Source of the DNA: STC-54 sp964504665
GTDB lineage: Bacteria > Patescibacteriota > Microgenomatia > Daviesbacterales > UBA10151
Reading direction: 5' to 3'
Length of the DNA stretch: 64,000 nucleotides
NCBI GenBank assembly: GCA_964504665.1
Contig: CAZDEH010000002.1
Span: 1-64,000, forward strand
Position numbers and translations under genes: made by a program. Numbering within the stretch: the stretch's first letter is position 1; the number at the start of each line of letters is the position of its first letter. The notes under the pieces were generated by a model. That model searched no databases. It saw nothing but the letters and a program-made list of their open reading frames with translations, and was not told where the DNA came from. Below are positions 35,500 through 45,426 of this stretch, one piece after another.

Positions 35500-37143
35500 C
35501 TATAAAAGTTTTTTCTTTACAATAAATGCCGGTAAAGTATCTAATCCTTTCACTACCTCAAAAGAAGTTAAAGATTTTTTTTCTTCTATTGGTCCAATAT
35601 ACAAAACTGAACCAGAAAGCGTAGTGATAAACTCATCAATTTCTCCATCAGGGATATGTCCAATATAAACGTTGCCGAAATTTTTAAATTGGTATTGTTC
35701 AAGATTTGTTTTTTGTTTATTTTGAGCAATCACTAGATTAGGATCAATTTTTATATAAACCGGATAGGCATATTCAATATTATCCAGGCTATCGGATAAA
35801 ATTATATAGTCAAATTTATCTTTGTTCAGTTGTACTGTCTCTACCGCCAACTTGGCAGGATAAGACCAAAAGCGGCTAAACGCTGACGGCGCTATAAAAA
35901 AGTATCTGTCAACAAATATAATAAACTGAACCAAAATCAGCAGAAGCAAAAGATAATTCAACCATATAAGTTTTTTGCTTTTAAATAAATCCCATAAAAA
36001 TACCAAACCGGCGGAGGAAAGTATTAGCAAGGGTGGCAGCATTAATGAATCTCTCAGCGCATGGGGCTCGGAAATAATTGCCGCAGGGAGAGGGGCAATA
36101 AGCAGCCAGAATATAATTAATCTTAAGTAATTGTTCCTTGTTTTGAAAAGGAAAAATAAGCCTGAAACTATCAGGATAAATTCTATAAGATAGAGTTCCC
36201 CCATTGTTGCGGGATTATGTCGAGGGTTTGTATCTCCATGTAGAAAAAGAAAGTTGAGAGAAAAACTTTGAAGATAATTTTCTCCTACTATAAAACTGTA
36301 TTCTAAAGGTTTGTTATGTAATAATTTCTTTATAGAATTAGAAGATAATTGATCTATAGTCACATCGTAGTTTATTTTTTGAATTATTTCCTCTCTTAAT
36401 TTATCTTGATTAAAAATGTTTATGTTAAGAATTCTACTTTCGGATCCAAATAATAAAGCTTGCATTAAAACCATACCAATTGCACCAACCATAATAATTA
36501 GAAAAATAGATGCAACAAGAAATGTCCCCTTCCTAATAAGCCATAGATGAGCTCTGGTATAAAAAATAAGAAACAAAACCATCAGAGGAACAGTCAGTTT
36601 ATATGTTGGATAAGTATGGATTGCCAGTGCAAAACTTATGGCTGAAACAATCAATAACCAGACCTTAATTTTGCTTTGTAAAAATGTCACAATACCTAAA
36701 AGAGTTAAAAAAAGAGCAAAGTTAGTTTCAAAACCACCTCTACTTATATGTATCCCCCAAGGAGAAATTGCGGTTAAAAAAGCGGCAACATAACCTAACC
36801 GTTGATTTACTAATAATTTTCCAAGATAAAACATCAACAAAACTATCCCAATTCCTGATAAAACAGAAAGCATTCTTGCTCCGAGTATTGATGGTCCAAA
36901 TAAAGAAACAAACGGAATTGAAAAATAAACATATCCGGGAGGACGACCTTCGGCCATTTTAAAGGTCCAGGGCAAAAAATCTCCGGTTTGAGAATAACCT
37001 GTTTTTAATATTGAATAAGAATCATAAACTTCTGTCAGTTCGTCCCCGTAAAGAGAGGCAGAAGGCACTTTATCTAATAGCCAAAGACGGATTACTAGAG
37101 AAAAAGCCAAAATTAGAAGAAGGAGTAGATATTTTTTATACAT
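35500..37143 (-). CDS. GT39/ArnT-like glycosyltransferase
   Basis: A 547-aa integral membrane enzyme with about eleven helices. The first outer loop has ASLYGDELTEVYDSYSILKT (Asp34-Glu35), GDFLPWTFKMAEGRPPGYVY and, in the mid region, SPWGIHISRGGFETN, which also occurs in the 17593-22503 paralogues (ISPW..Q.SRG..ETN). The C-terminal outer domain has WSYPAKLAVETVQLNKDKFD and ends LDTLPAFIVKK. It is the last gene of the minus-strand run that starts at 53404 and is 5 nt from the next gene. A polyprenyl-phosphate sugar donor is expected. Confidence 0.87.
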   Translation of the reverse strand: MYKKYLLLLLILAFSLVIRLWLLDKVPSASLYGDELTEVYDSYSILKTGYSQTGDFLPWTFKMAEGRPPGYVYFSIPFVSLFGPSILGARMLSVLSGIGIVLLMFYLGKLLVNQRLGYVAAFLTAISPWGIHISRGGFETNFALFLTLLGIVTFLQSKIKVWLLIVSAISFALAIHTYPTYKLTVPLMVLFLIFYTRAHLWLIRKGTFLVASIFLIIMVGAIGMVLMQALLFGSESRILNINIFNQDKLREEIIQKINYDVTIDQLSSNSIKKLLHNKPLEYSFIVGENYLQSFSLNFLFLHGDTNPRHNPATMGELYLIEFILIVSGLFFLFKTRNNYLRLIIFWLLIAPLPAAIISEPHALRDSLMLPPLLILSSAGLVFLWDLFKSKKLIWLNYLLLLLILVQFIIFVDRYFFIAPSAFSRFWSYPAKLAVETVQLNKDKFDYIILSDSLDNIEYAYPVYIKIDPNLVIAQNKQKTNLEQYQFKNFGNVYIGHIPDGEIDEFITTLSGSVLYIGPIEEKKSLTSFEVVKGLDTLPAFIVKKKLL

Positions 37144-37148
37144 AGTAA

Positions 37149-39161
37149 TTATTCTACTTTATATATTAATACCTCGCTATTTTCATAAAAAAGTGTCAGA
37201 TTATTTTGAGCTAAATTTAGTGAATTTTCTATCTCTGGTTTATTTAAGTAAATAAAATTAATTTTTGCTTCCGTTAAAAACTGTTTATTCCAAACAAAGT
37301 CTTCTTGTTGAAAAAACTTAACCATATGTTCCTGCCTTTGCTTTGTGTCAGGATAATCTAAAAGAGTCACATGTTCTGATGCTAAATACGATCTTCTGCC
37401 TGTAAGAGCAGAGATATAGGGAGTATCGTACCAAGCGTAAATTGGTCTGGGTTGAGTTTTAAAACTATCTTGTAAATATTTATTAAAAGGAACATTTAAA
37501 ATAACATCCGTTGGAATTGAATGATCTTTCAAATACTTCAGCGCTTTAAGTTCAGAGTTACTTACAACAGCTAAAGGACCTTTATCAGGACCATAAAGTT
37601 CAGTTAAGTTACCGATAACTGTGGGTGCAGAAAAAATAAATATCAACATCATAATAGCGACTTGTATTATTCTTTTTCGGGCGAAAATTAATAACTTATA
37701 AACAGTAATTGCGGCATAAAAACCTGAGATAAGAAGAAAATATTGCATAAATTGAATATTGTTATAGATGAGACCTTTTTGGACAAATAACATCGGAATT
37801 ATAAGTCCAGTCAACATTGCAATTGGTAATAATATTTCGATTGGATTTATAAGTGTTATTTTCTTGTTAAAGATAAGTCGTCTAAATATCTCAAAAAAAC
37901 CTAGAAATCTCATTCCCATGTTACCAAAAAGAAAAATTAGAAAAGCGATTCCTTCTACTTGCACTACTCTTAGGTATGCATGCCAAGTATGTTGGGCAAG
38001 ATAGTGTTCTCTTTGAAATTCTAAATCCATCCAACCTAATCTATCCACAATGGTTGTTCTAACAAACCACCATGGTAAAAACATTAGAAAAGAACCGGCA
38101 CCGTGTGTCATTGATTGAATAGTTAAATAGTTTGATAAACCTAAGGCACCGGTGAGCATGGCAGTTGAAAAACGGCGGTTAAAAATTACATCAACTAAAG
38201 ACGCAAATCCAAGACCTATCAGTAAAACTAATCCTCCGGAAACCTTAAATCCGGCTAGCATTGATCCGATCAGAAAAGTTATTATAAACCAACTTTTACT
38301 TCTAAATTTAAAGAAATACAAAATACTTAGCAAAAAGGCTGGCAATAAACTGTGGGAAATAGCATGCGGCGGATTACCCAATATTGTATTTTGTTGGGCT
38401 GCCCAAAAAATAGTTTCTCCCCCAAAAATAGTTCCACTCCTTAAAGAATTAGGTATATATCCAAAACTTCCAACAAAATAAATAAAGAATAATGCCAGAT
38501 ATCCAATTTTATGATTCTTTTGCCATTTAGTAATAAAAGAAAAGACAGAAATTACAATCATAAAGGAAAACAATACCGGAAAAAATCTAAAGTATAAATC
38601 TAAAGCAGAAAAAAATGGAAAAATTCTATAATACTCCCCCATCACAACATCAACTAAATAATGATAGTTGTAGAGGCCTTCTCCGGCAAAACCAGGGTTC
38701 TGAGGAGGGAATGTTTTACTTATCTCCTCCATAGAAGATACATGCCACAATCCATCATGACCTTGCGAACTCCAAAAATGTAGTCCATCTTTATATAGAT
38801 ATCCGCTGGGAATATTAATCATTCCCTGAATAAAAATTCCGACAATAATTAGCAGTAATAATATTTTATACTTCGCGAAGACTTTCCAGGGAATAAAGAT
38901 CTTAAGTTTATATTTAATAATAAGAACAACATCCAGGATCAGTATTATCGGCAAGACAAAACCCCTAAGATGTAATAAACCAAAGCACACAGCCAAAAGC
39001 ACAAATAAGACAATTCCTAAAGCAAATGATAAAGCTATTATTTCTTGCTTTGCTAAATCTACATAGTTTCTTGCTATTACCCAAAAACCAAGTGAATAAA
39101 ATACCCAGAAAGACAAAAAAACAAAAAGCAAAAAGAACATAATTGTTTGAAATATCAACAT
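37149..39161 (-). CDS. Polytopic membrane protein, GHDGxWH family (GT-C-like)
   Basis: A 670-aa protein with about fourteen helices and a C-terminal outer domain (about 540-670). The large first outer loop contains SQGHDGLWHVSSMEEISK (GHDGLWH at 134-140), FPPQNPGFAGEGLYNYHYL and VDVVMGEYYR, then SFGYIPNSLRSG and FGGETIFWAAQQNTILGNPP. The same ordered motifs occur in the C-terminal half of 39178-42627, so the two are paralogues. The layout is that of GT-C enzymes, with acidic and histidine residues outside; I cannot assign a named family. It lies 16 nt downstream of its longer relative. Confidence 0.7.
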   Translation of the reverse strand: MLIFQTIMFFLLFVFLSFWVFYSLGFWVIARNYVDLAKQEIIALSFALGIVLFVLLAVCFGLLHLRGFVLPIILILDVVLIIKYKLKIFIPWKVFAKYKILLLLIIVGIFIQGMINIPSGYLYKDGLHFWSSQGHDGLWHVSSMEEISKTFPPQNPGFAGEGLYNYHYLVDVVMGEYYRIFPFFSALDLYFRFFPVLFSFMIVISVFSFITKWQKNHKIGYLALFFIYFVGSFGYIPNSLRSGTIFGGETIFWAAQQNTILGNPPHAISHSLLPAFLLSILYFFKFRSKSWFIITFLIGSMLAGFKVSGGLVLLIGLGFASLVDVIFNRRFSTAMLTGALGLSNYLTIQSMTHGAGSFLMFLPWWFVRTTIVDRLGWMDLEFQREHYLAQHTWHAYLRVVQVEGIAFLIFLFGNMGMRFLGFFEIFRRLIFNKKITLINPIEILLPIAMLTGLIIPMLFVQKGLIYNNIQFMQYFLLISGFYAAITVYKLLIFARKRIIQVAIMMLIFIFSAPTVIGNLTELYGPDKGPLAVVSNSELKALKYLKDHSIPTDVILNVPFNKYLQDSFKTQPRPIYAWYDTPYISALTGRRSYLASEHVTLLDYPDTKQRQEHMVKFFQQEDFVWNKQFLTEAKINFIYLNKPEIENSLNLAQNNLTLFYENSEVLIYKVE

Positions 39162-39177
39162 ATAATCTTATTTTATT

Positions 39178-42100
39178 TTAACTATTTATCTCGTAAATTA
39201 ATACTTCCCTATTTTCAAAAATCTTTTTCAAATTTAATTTATCACTATCAACATTAACTCCAAAAAATTTTAGCAAATAAATATATTTAATTTGAGTTTT
39301 TAAACTTATAGATAAATTACCGCTACTGAAAAAATCTTCTGATGAAACAAGCCTTTGATTGTAGTTAGTTTGTAGAATATCATTTTGCATCGTATCTTCT
39401 ATATAAACCGCCTTGCCCGAGAAGGCTGAAACATATGCTGTCGTTTGATAGGCAAAAAGCGGTATTGGTTCTTTGAACTTAGAGCTCAAAGTGTTGTTGT
39501 ATGGATAGGTCAAAACGGTTCCGTCGGGTAATTTTTGTAAAAAAGTCAAAGCTTCCAGTTCGTTTTGGCTTAACGCTGCAGGAGGTATTAACCCAAAAGC
39601 TTCTTTAAAGGTCACTATCGCGTTAACTGAAGAGAGTAACAGAATCAAAATTAAAATTCCCGACCCAAGTATTTTAGGTAACTTGTTAAAAATAGAGACA
39701 AGCCCAAAACCTGTGCATATTCCTCCTAAGTAAATTGAGTAATAAAAAAATTGAATCATATTCCAGGAATTACCCTTTTGAATTAAAAATATCGGAATAA
39801 CTAATGCTATTATCCCTATACAAAACATCAAAAAATATTCCGGTACTTCCCAAAATCTTTTTTTAATACTACTTACTATCTCTACAATTGATAAAATTCG
39901 AAAACCCAAATTACCAACTATAAAGAGAGTTAATGATAAGACTTCTATTCCGATAAATTTCAACCATTCACCTCGAATAAAATAAGCAGACCTCGCTAGA
40001 GATAGCTTACTCCACCCCACTCTATCGGGAGAATCAATCATAGAGTGAATAAACCAAAACGGAGACCATATTAATATCTCACTAGCTTCTTTATTCTGAG
40101 ATAAAAATATAAAAGTAGAAAATATCAATGATGCAATAAAAACTTTAAAGAAATCAAAGTTGTGTCTTCGAAATATTTCTAATAACCCGACCAAAAATAA
40201 ACCCCCTAAAACTAACACCCCGGCATAAACCTTAAATTCTATTAAGGAGCCTATTAATAAAACCAGTAAAATAGCTGCCCAAATATTGCGACTAACTCTA
40301 AAGATTTGCACTAACAATATAATAGCTATCACTATTAATAGAGAAATAACAAATGGGGGATTAAGATTCATTGAAACCGGTTGATTTGCCCAAAAAGCCG
40401 ATTCTCCACCAAAACTTTTATCTTTAAGATAGGTCACTATCCAACCAAAGCTCCCGGCAAAATATACAAAATACAAAGATATAATAATCACTAATCTGTT
40501 TTTTGTAATCTTCGTTAATAATAGAATTGTACCTATACCTAATAATAAAGAAAATAATATTGGGTAAAATCTATATAATAAATCTAAAACGGGTATTTGG
40601 GTAAGTCTATATGTATTTACTACTAATAAATCAAAAAAATAATGATAATCTTTTAATATCTCACCTGCCAAAATTGGATTAGACGGAGGAACAGCCTTAA
40701 TTAACTCATTAACTAAGGCCTGATGCCATATACCATCATGTCCTGTAGGCCCCCAGAATCCAATTCCAAAATCGTATACCCAACCCGAGCGCATCATGGT
40801 TAGAGATTGAAAAAAAGTTCCCAAAAATATCAAAATTAGATACATAACCAAACTCTGTATTTCAAATGAAATATTTTTTGTAAATAAAAGATGCTGATAT
40901 AATTTTCTATTGATAAAAATCAGTAAAGAAAATGCCACATATACATAAACTAACCATGGTATCTTTAAATATCCTGCACCAAAAGAAATTAAAACCAATC
41001 CAACAAAACCGCTACAAACAGATAGAAATACATTTAAAGCCCTCGATTCTTGATTTAAAAGTCTCACTAGTAAAAATCCAGGGATACATAAAGCTAACAG
41101 AACAAAAAGCAGGAATGTTATTGCGTTCAAAATTAAAATACCGATAGGTTCTTGATACTGTTTTGCTTTTACAGCAGAAGATTCAATTTGTATTTTTGTA
41201 TCGTTAAACTGGGAACTTTTTACCTGCAGAATTAAACCATCAATTGAATTGATTTTACCATCAATAGATATATCTCGCGGTAAAAATTCTAATTGCCTCA
41301 CTCTTCCAGCTTCATTGGTATAGTTTAGTAAGTAGTTTACGCCTTTTTTTTCTACACTAAAATCTTTTATTTTACCCTTATCCAAAACTAGTTTCTGTTT
41401 ATAGGTTACATCATCTAAAACTCTTGTAGAGAAAGTAGCATAATTAATTTGACTGCAAGAAGTTAGGTAACAAGGTTCACTCTGACCTTCGACATATTGC
41501 CTGATATCCCGAAACACGCTACCGTTTTTATTATAAAACCAACCTACCCTGTAATATGGATTCATATACCACACAACTTTTTGGGTTGTATCTAGTGGAT
41601 TATCTGCCACAATCAATTGGTCAGGAGAAATATAAGGAAATTTATTTTTGTACCATTTAGAAAACCCTTCCATTGTTGCAAGAAAAAGTTGACCTTTTTG
41701 TTCTCTGTTACGAAGTACTTCTAGTTGTTTTCTATATTCCGTTTCATATTTTTGCCAAGAGTATGAATTTTCTAGTCCTACAACTACATGATTAAATTGA
41801 TTGAGAGTTTGATTTGTATAAATATCGATCAATCTCCCGAAATAATCAGATCCTAACTTATGGTAATCAATATAGTCGTTGGCTTGAACACTATAAGTAG
41901 TCTCATTTACTCCTTCTCCATAACCGTTAATAGGATCTCTTGTTGCCCATTGCATCACCACAACTGGAATTTTATTGTCTTTATTTTGTGCAGGCATTAA
42001 GGTGTTTTTCTTTGCAGGATAATAAGGAGTCCCAAAATATTGTCCCCAAATTTGATAATTATCAGTAGAATACTGGTCAGCAACTACCAAAGCCGCATCA

Positions 42101-42627
42101 ATATTATATTTAGTTTGCATGTATTCCAGTGAGTAACTATCAATCCACCAAGCTCCAACTGATTTAGGATAAAAACCAAATATTTCTTTATATTCTGCAA
42201 AAGCTACGTCAATTAATTTCTTTCTTTCCTCTACCTCATAACCACTCAAAAAAACACTTCCGGCTAAATGCCAAACTGCAGATTTTCTGTATACTACTCC
42301 TGCTTTTTCTGTCCAAGTAGGGGTAACTTCTAAGAATAACCCTTTTTCAAAGTCTGTAGGCTTTAAAGAGTTTATTATTTGAGGTATAAATAGAGCATCA
42401 AAACGGATTAGAAAAGTTGCCGGAATTTTAAACTCGTTCAGTATGTTAATTTGACCTAAAACTGCTGTTTCCGGCTGCTGCTCATTTAAGTCCCAAAAAT
42501 CAGACCCCCTAACCGGGTTTACTACAGAAATAAAAGAATTTTCAGAAGCAAAAACTAAGGGAATTTTCATCAAGAAAAATAACAAAAAAAGGGATAAAGC
42601 TAAACAAAAATATTTCAAGATACTCAT
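39178..42627 (-). CDS. Fusion: exported polysaccharide-deacetylase-like domain + GHDGxWH GT-C-like membrane domain
   Basis: A 1149-aa protein. Residues 1-28 look like a signal peptide (LFLLFFLMKIPLVFA). Residues about 35-340 resemble a NodB/GH-type barrel of the polysaccharide-deacetylase superfamily: ETAVLGQINILNEFKIPATF, FYPKSVGAWWIDSYSLEYMQ, VVVGLENSYSW, then ATMEGFSKWY. A beta-rich linker spans about 345-490. From about residue 495 a polytopic domain begins, with GHDGIWHQALVNELIK (629-644), VPPSNPILAGEILKDYHYFF and FGGESAFWANQP, paralogous to 37149-39161. The barrel is outside and the transferase-like domain is in the membrane, suggesting trimming and assembly on one chain. Metal ligands of classical deacetylases are not clear. 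Confidence 0.75.
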   Translation of the reverse strand: MSILKYFCLALSLFLLFFLMKIPLVFASENSFISVVNPVRGSDFWDLNEQQPETAVLGQINILNEFKIPATFLIRFDALFIPQIINSLKPTDFEKGLFLEVTPTWTEKAGVVYRKSAVWHLAGSVFLSGYEVEERKKLIDVAFAEYKEIFGFYPKSVGAWWIDSYSLEYMQTKYNIDAALVVADQYSTDNYQIWGQYFGTPYYPAKKNTLMPAQNKDNKIPVVVMQWATRDPINGYGEGVNETTYSVQANDYIDYHKLGSDYFGRLIDIYTNQTLNQFNHVVVGLENSYSWQKYETEYRKQLEVLRNREQKGQLFLATMEGFSKWYKNKFPYISPDQLIVADNPLDTTQKVVWYMNPYYRVGWFYNKNGSVFRDIRQYVEGQSEPCYLTSCSQINYATFSTRVLDDVTYKQKLVLDKGKIKDFSVEKKGVNYLLNYTNEAGRVRQLEFLPRDISIDGKINSIDGLILQVKSSQFNDTKIQIESSAVKAKQYQEPIGILILNAITFLLFVLLALCIPGFLLVRLLNQESRALNVFLSVCSGFVGLVLISFGAGYLKIPWLVYVYVAFSLLIFINRKLYQHLLFTKNISFEIQSLVMYLILIFLGTFFQSLTMMRSGWVYDFGIGFWGPTGHDGIWHQALVNELIKAVPPSNPILAGEILKDYHYFFDLLVVNTYRLTQIPVLDLLYRFYPILFSLLLGIGTILLLTKITKNRLVIIISLYFVYFAGSFGWIVTYLKDKSFGGESAFWANQPVSMNLNPPFVISLLIVIAIILLVQIFRVSRNIWAAILLVLLIGSLIEFKVYAGVLVLGGLFLVGLLEIFRRHNFDFFKVFIASLIFSTFIFLSQNKEASEILIWSPFWFIHSMIDSPDRVGWSKLSLARSAYFIRGEWLKFIGIEVLSLTLFIVGNLGFRILSIVEIVSSIKKRFWEVPEYFLMFCIGIIALVIPIFLIQKGNSWNMIQFFYYSIYLGGICTGFGLVSIFNKLPKILGSGILILILLLSSVNAIVTFKEAFGLIPPAALSQNELEALTFLQKLPDGTVLTYPYNNTLSSKFKEPIPLFAYQTTAYVSAFSGKAVYIEDTMQNDILQTNYNQRLVSSEDFFSSGNLSISLKTQIKYIYLLKFFGVNVDSDKLNLKKIFENREVLIYEINS

Positions 42628-44130
42628 TTATTCAAGATTCGTTCTAATATTTAGTACAAACTTTTTTGTGTCTTCTATCAAAGAAGGTCCAATTAAAACA
42701 AACATAGAAATAGCATAAACAATAAAAGATAGTGCAGACAATGCAAAAATTCCAACCCAAGACACAGGTATTAACTGTCTCCCTAAGATCAAAACTCCCA
42801 ACATAGCAGCTGAACCCAATAGTGGTTTTCCGACGCTTTCTAAAAGATTTATTTTAATCACCCTAAGTGTAACAATAATAACTACAAAAGAACTCGTTCC
42901 AACCAAAGCATAACCTGCTGCTGCTCCATTTAGTCCAAAATATAGTGATAAGATTGGTAAAAAAACCCAGGTAAGGACAGTCCACATAATCATTAGATAA
43001 AAAGTAGTTTTAATTCTTCCGGTCGCATTTAAAACATTGGTCAAGGGAGTAGAGACTGCTGCCCAGGCGGAATTAACAGACATTAAGCCTAAAGCCAATA
43101 AAGCAGGTTGCCATTTAATATATTTTGGAATAAGACTAACTAACATCGGAGAAATTAGTACTAAAACAACAATTGTAGGAAAAACTAATAAGCAAATAAA
43201 GAAAATAGATTTAGAAACAGCTTTTGATAGCTCGTCCGGATGTGATTGCATCCGAGAAAAAGCCGGAAAAGTTACTCTAGTAACAGGATCCATTACCAAA
43301 CTTAGCAATTGTGCCGGCCATTTTTTTGCCCAACCTAAAAGCCCAATATTAGCAGGTCCTAAAATTACAGTTAATAAGACAATAATACCTTCATCTTTTA
43401 TTTTTGCTAAGATTTGGTTAATTTGATAAGGCAATCCATAATGTAAAAGATCTTTAAGAGAGTTGCGATCAAAAGCTAAACCTGGTTTCCAAGGATTGAT
43501 AATATACATTAAAATTAAACTTGAAAAACCATTAACCAAAACAGCAACGGTAAAACTTGAAATACCAAATCCTTTCCAAGCTAAGAAAACGGCGACTAAT
43601 TGGTATAAAATTTGACCAATAATTCCTGGAATTATCAGCTTATTAAATTCTAACTTTCTCTCAAGTAAAATCGAAGGAATACTCATTAACGAAGAAAATA
43701 AAAAATTAAGAGCTAAGGCCCATGCTAAATAAACTGATTGTTGATCAAGATGAGCCAATTGACGATAGAATGGTGTTGCCAAAAAGATAACAAAGATAAC
43801 ACAAAGAACTAAAATATTTTGAATAGTAAAAGTAGTTTCTAAGGCTTTTCTACTTGGAGTCTCTTTTTTTTGTATTAAAGCTGCAGCCAAACCAATATCT
43901 TGAAAAATACTAAAAATACTCAAAAAAGCTTGAACTGCAATCCAGGTACCAAATTGGTCTGGGGCTAAAAAAACGGTTAATAGGAATCCTGCTCCAACAT
44001 TAATTAGCTGTAAAAATATAGTCCTGCCTGTTAAAGTAACTACGCCTTTAACAGCGCGTTTTTTTACTAAATCCAAAGTCATCTCAGAAGTGCTATCAAA
44101 ATGTTTACTAATTTTGGCATCGTCATTCAT
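42628..44130 (-). CDS. Polysaccharide/lipid-linked oligosaccharide flippase (MOP superfamily, Wzx-like)
   Basis: A 500-aa polytopic protein with a soluble start of about 25 residues and about twelve to fourteen helices. The MOP/polysaccharide-synt family features are LVKKRAVKGVVTLTGRTIFL at the first helix, GFLLTVFLAPDQFGTWIAVQ, DIGLAAALIQKKE and IPSILLERKLEFNKL. Proteins of this kind flip lipid-linked saccharides across the membrane. It is the only clear flippase in the window and so a good candidate exporter for the locus product. It starts 15 nt after the GT87-like gene and stops immediately before the fusion gene. Confidence 0.9.
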   Translation of the reverse strand: MNDDAKISKHFDSTSEMTLDLVKKRAVKGVVTLTGRTIFLQLINVGAGFLLTVFLAPDQFGTWIAVQAFLSIFSIFQDIGLAAALIQKKETPSRKALETTFTIQNILVLCVIFVIFLATPFYRQLAHLDQQSVYLAWALALNFLFSSLMSIPSILLERKLEFNKLIIPGIIGQILYQLVAVFLAWKGFGISSFTVAVLVNGFSSLILMYIINPWKPGLAFDRNSLKDLLHYGLPYQINQILAKIKDEGIIVLLTVILGPANIGLLGWAKKWPAQLLSLVMDPVTRVTFPAFSRMQSHPDELSKAVSKSIFFICLLVFPTIVVLVLISPMLVSLIPKYIKWQPALLALGLMSVNSAWAAVSTPLTNVLNATGRIKTTFYLMIMWTVLTWVFLPILSLYFGLNGAAAGYALVGTSSFVVIIVTLRVIKINLLESVGKPLLGSAAMLGVLILGRQLIPVSWVGIFALSALSFIVYAISMFVLIGPSLIEDTKKFVLNIRTNLE

Positions 44131-44145
44131 AACAGAATAAGTGTC

Positions 44146-45399
44146 TTAAACCTCCTGCACGATCTTTTTTGGAAAATATAAATATATGTAATAAATAGAG
44201 GTTGAAACAAATATAGTTTGTAAAATACTCCTCCCTAAATTTACTTCAATAGGAATCTTTAAAAGTACCCAAAGATTTTGACCGTTATACAAAGCAGGAT
44301 TTATAACAGAAAAGAGCCCTAAATTTAATCCTTGTTCAAATAAAAATACCAAACCGGTAAAGCTTATTAAAGAAAAAATTACCATCAAAGTATTTTTAAA
44401 ATTAGATTTTACCAGCGTAAAAATTAAAAAAGGAGTTAACCATAAAAACCACTGAGGGTGATAATGGGTAAATGTAAAAAATAATAACAAGATAATAAAA
44501 AATCGTTGCCATAAATTTTCAATCGATCCTTTAATTTCCCAGAAAAGTAAATAGAAAAAACCTAAAAAAGCTAAAAATAAAATAATACTTTCTCCCCCAG
44601 AAATAGGGATTTGTGGATATAGACTTTTTAATGTTTGATTAGCAACTAGAGCATATGTCCTAAAACCCACAGATGGTATATACAAAAATGTTATCAGTAA
44701 ATATGGGATAATTCCTAAAATTAAAGCAGCAATTTTCTTTTGATAGGATGTAAATAAAAATGCTACGACTGGAAGTAATAATAAAGGATAAATTTTAAAA
44801 CAGGATCCAAATCCTAATAACAGAACTGCCCACCAAATATTTTTTTCTTTTAAAGGACTTTTTGAGATTAAATATAGTGATAGAACTACAAAAAAAGTGG
44901 GAACAATGTCAAATTGACCCATCATATAAGTTGCATACAAATTTACCGGATTAAAAATCCACAAAGTAAAGACTAATAATTTTCTTTTATCAAACATTCT
45001 TCCAAGTAAAAATGCTAAGGGTATGTCAAATAATAAATAAGGTATTTTTAATAATATTAGGTGCAAATTAAGTTGAAAGGTACCTAAAACTTGAGAAACA
45101 TCAAATAGAAAAAACTGATAGAAAGCTGGATCTTTACCAATATTCCCAACACTATTTAAGATAAAAAATAAAAAATACACAAGAGGTGGATAATTAAATA
45201 CTGATGCGGGATAGTGTTTGATGATTTCACTATTTTGAGGTAATGATGATAAAACATCATAAAAATTTAAGATTTTCCCTGAAGCTAAAATACCACCGGT
45301 AAAATCAAATGCCTGAATGTCTGAATGATAGGTAATAGAGGCTATAATAAGTCTCAAAGCAATACCAATAGCCAACACAATTGAAAATTTATTAATCAT
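44146..45399 (-). CDS. GT87-like polytopic glycosyltransferase
   Basis: A 417-aa protein with about eleven helices and no large outer C-terminal domain. The first outer loop has SITYHSDIQAFDFTGGILAS with acidic residues, followed later by YPASVFNYPPLVYFLFFILN and MGQFDIVPTFFVVLSLYLIS, then GSCFKIYPLLLLPVVAF. The K-x-Y-P-x-L-L-L-P pattern and the overall length fit the GT87/DUF2029 mannosyltransferase group, which uses polyprenyl-phosphate mannose. THYHPQWFLWLTPFLIF near the end is also typical. The family assignment is from motif resemblance only. Confidence 0.75.
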   Translation of the reverse strand: MINKFSIVLAIGIALRLIIASITYHSDIQAFDFTGGILASGKILNFYDVLSSLPQNSEIIKHYPASVFNYPPLVYFLFFILNSVGNIGKDPAFYQFFLFDVSQVLGTFQLNLHLILLKIPYLLFDIPLAFLLGRMFDKRKLLVFTLWIFNPVNLYATYMMGQFDIVPTFFVVLSLYLISKSPLKEKNIWWAVLLLGFGSCFKIYPLLLLPVVAFLFTSYQKKIAALILGIIPYLLITFLYIPSVGFRTYALVANQTLKSLYPQIPISGGESIILFLAFLGFFYLLFWEIKGSIENLWQRFFIILLLFFTFTHYHPQWFLWLTPFLIFTLVKSNFKNTLMVIFSLISFTGLVFLFEQGLNLGLFSVINPALYNGQNLWVLLKIPIEVNLGRSILQTIFVSTSIYYIYLYFPKKIVQEV

Positions 45400-45426
45400 C
45401 CTAAGGTAAATCTTAATACATTCAAC

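Noticed and set aside
35487..35520. Terminator between the convergent genes at 35486 and 35500
   Set aside because: The A-rich and T-rich tracts do not form a G+C stem, and most of the region is coding.
38152..38481. 109-aa plus-strand ORF within 37149-39161
   Set aside because: It is antisense to well-conserved motifs of the membrane protein and has no coding features; the same holds for the other short antisense frames.
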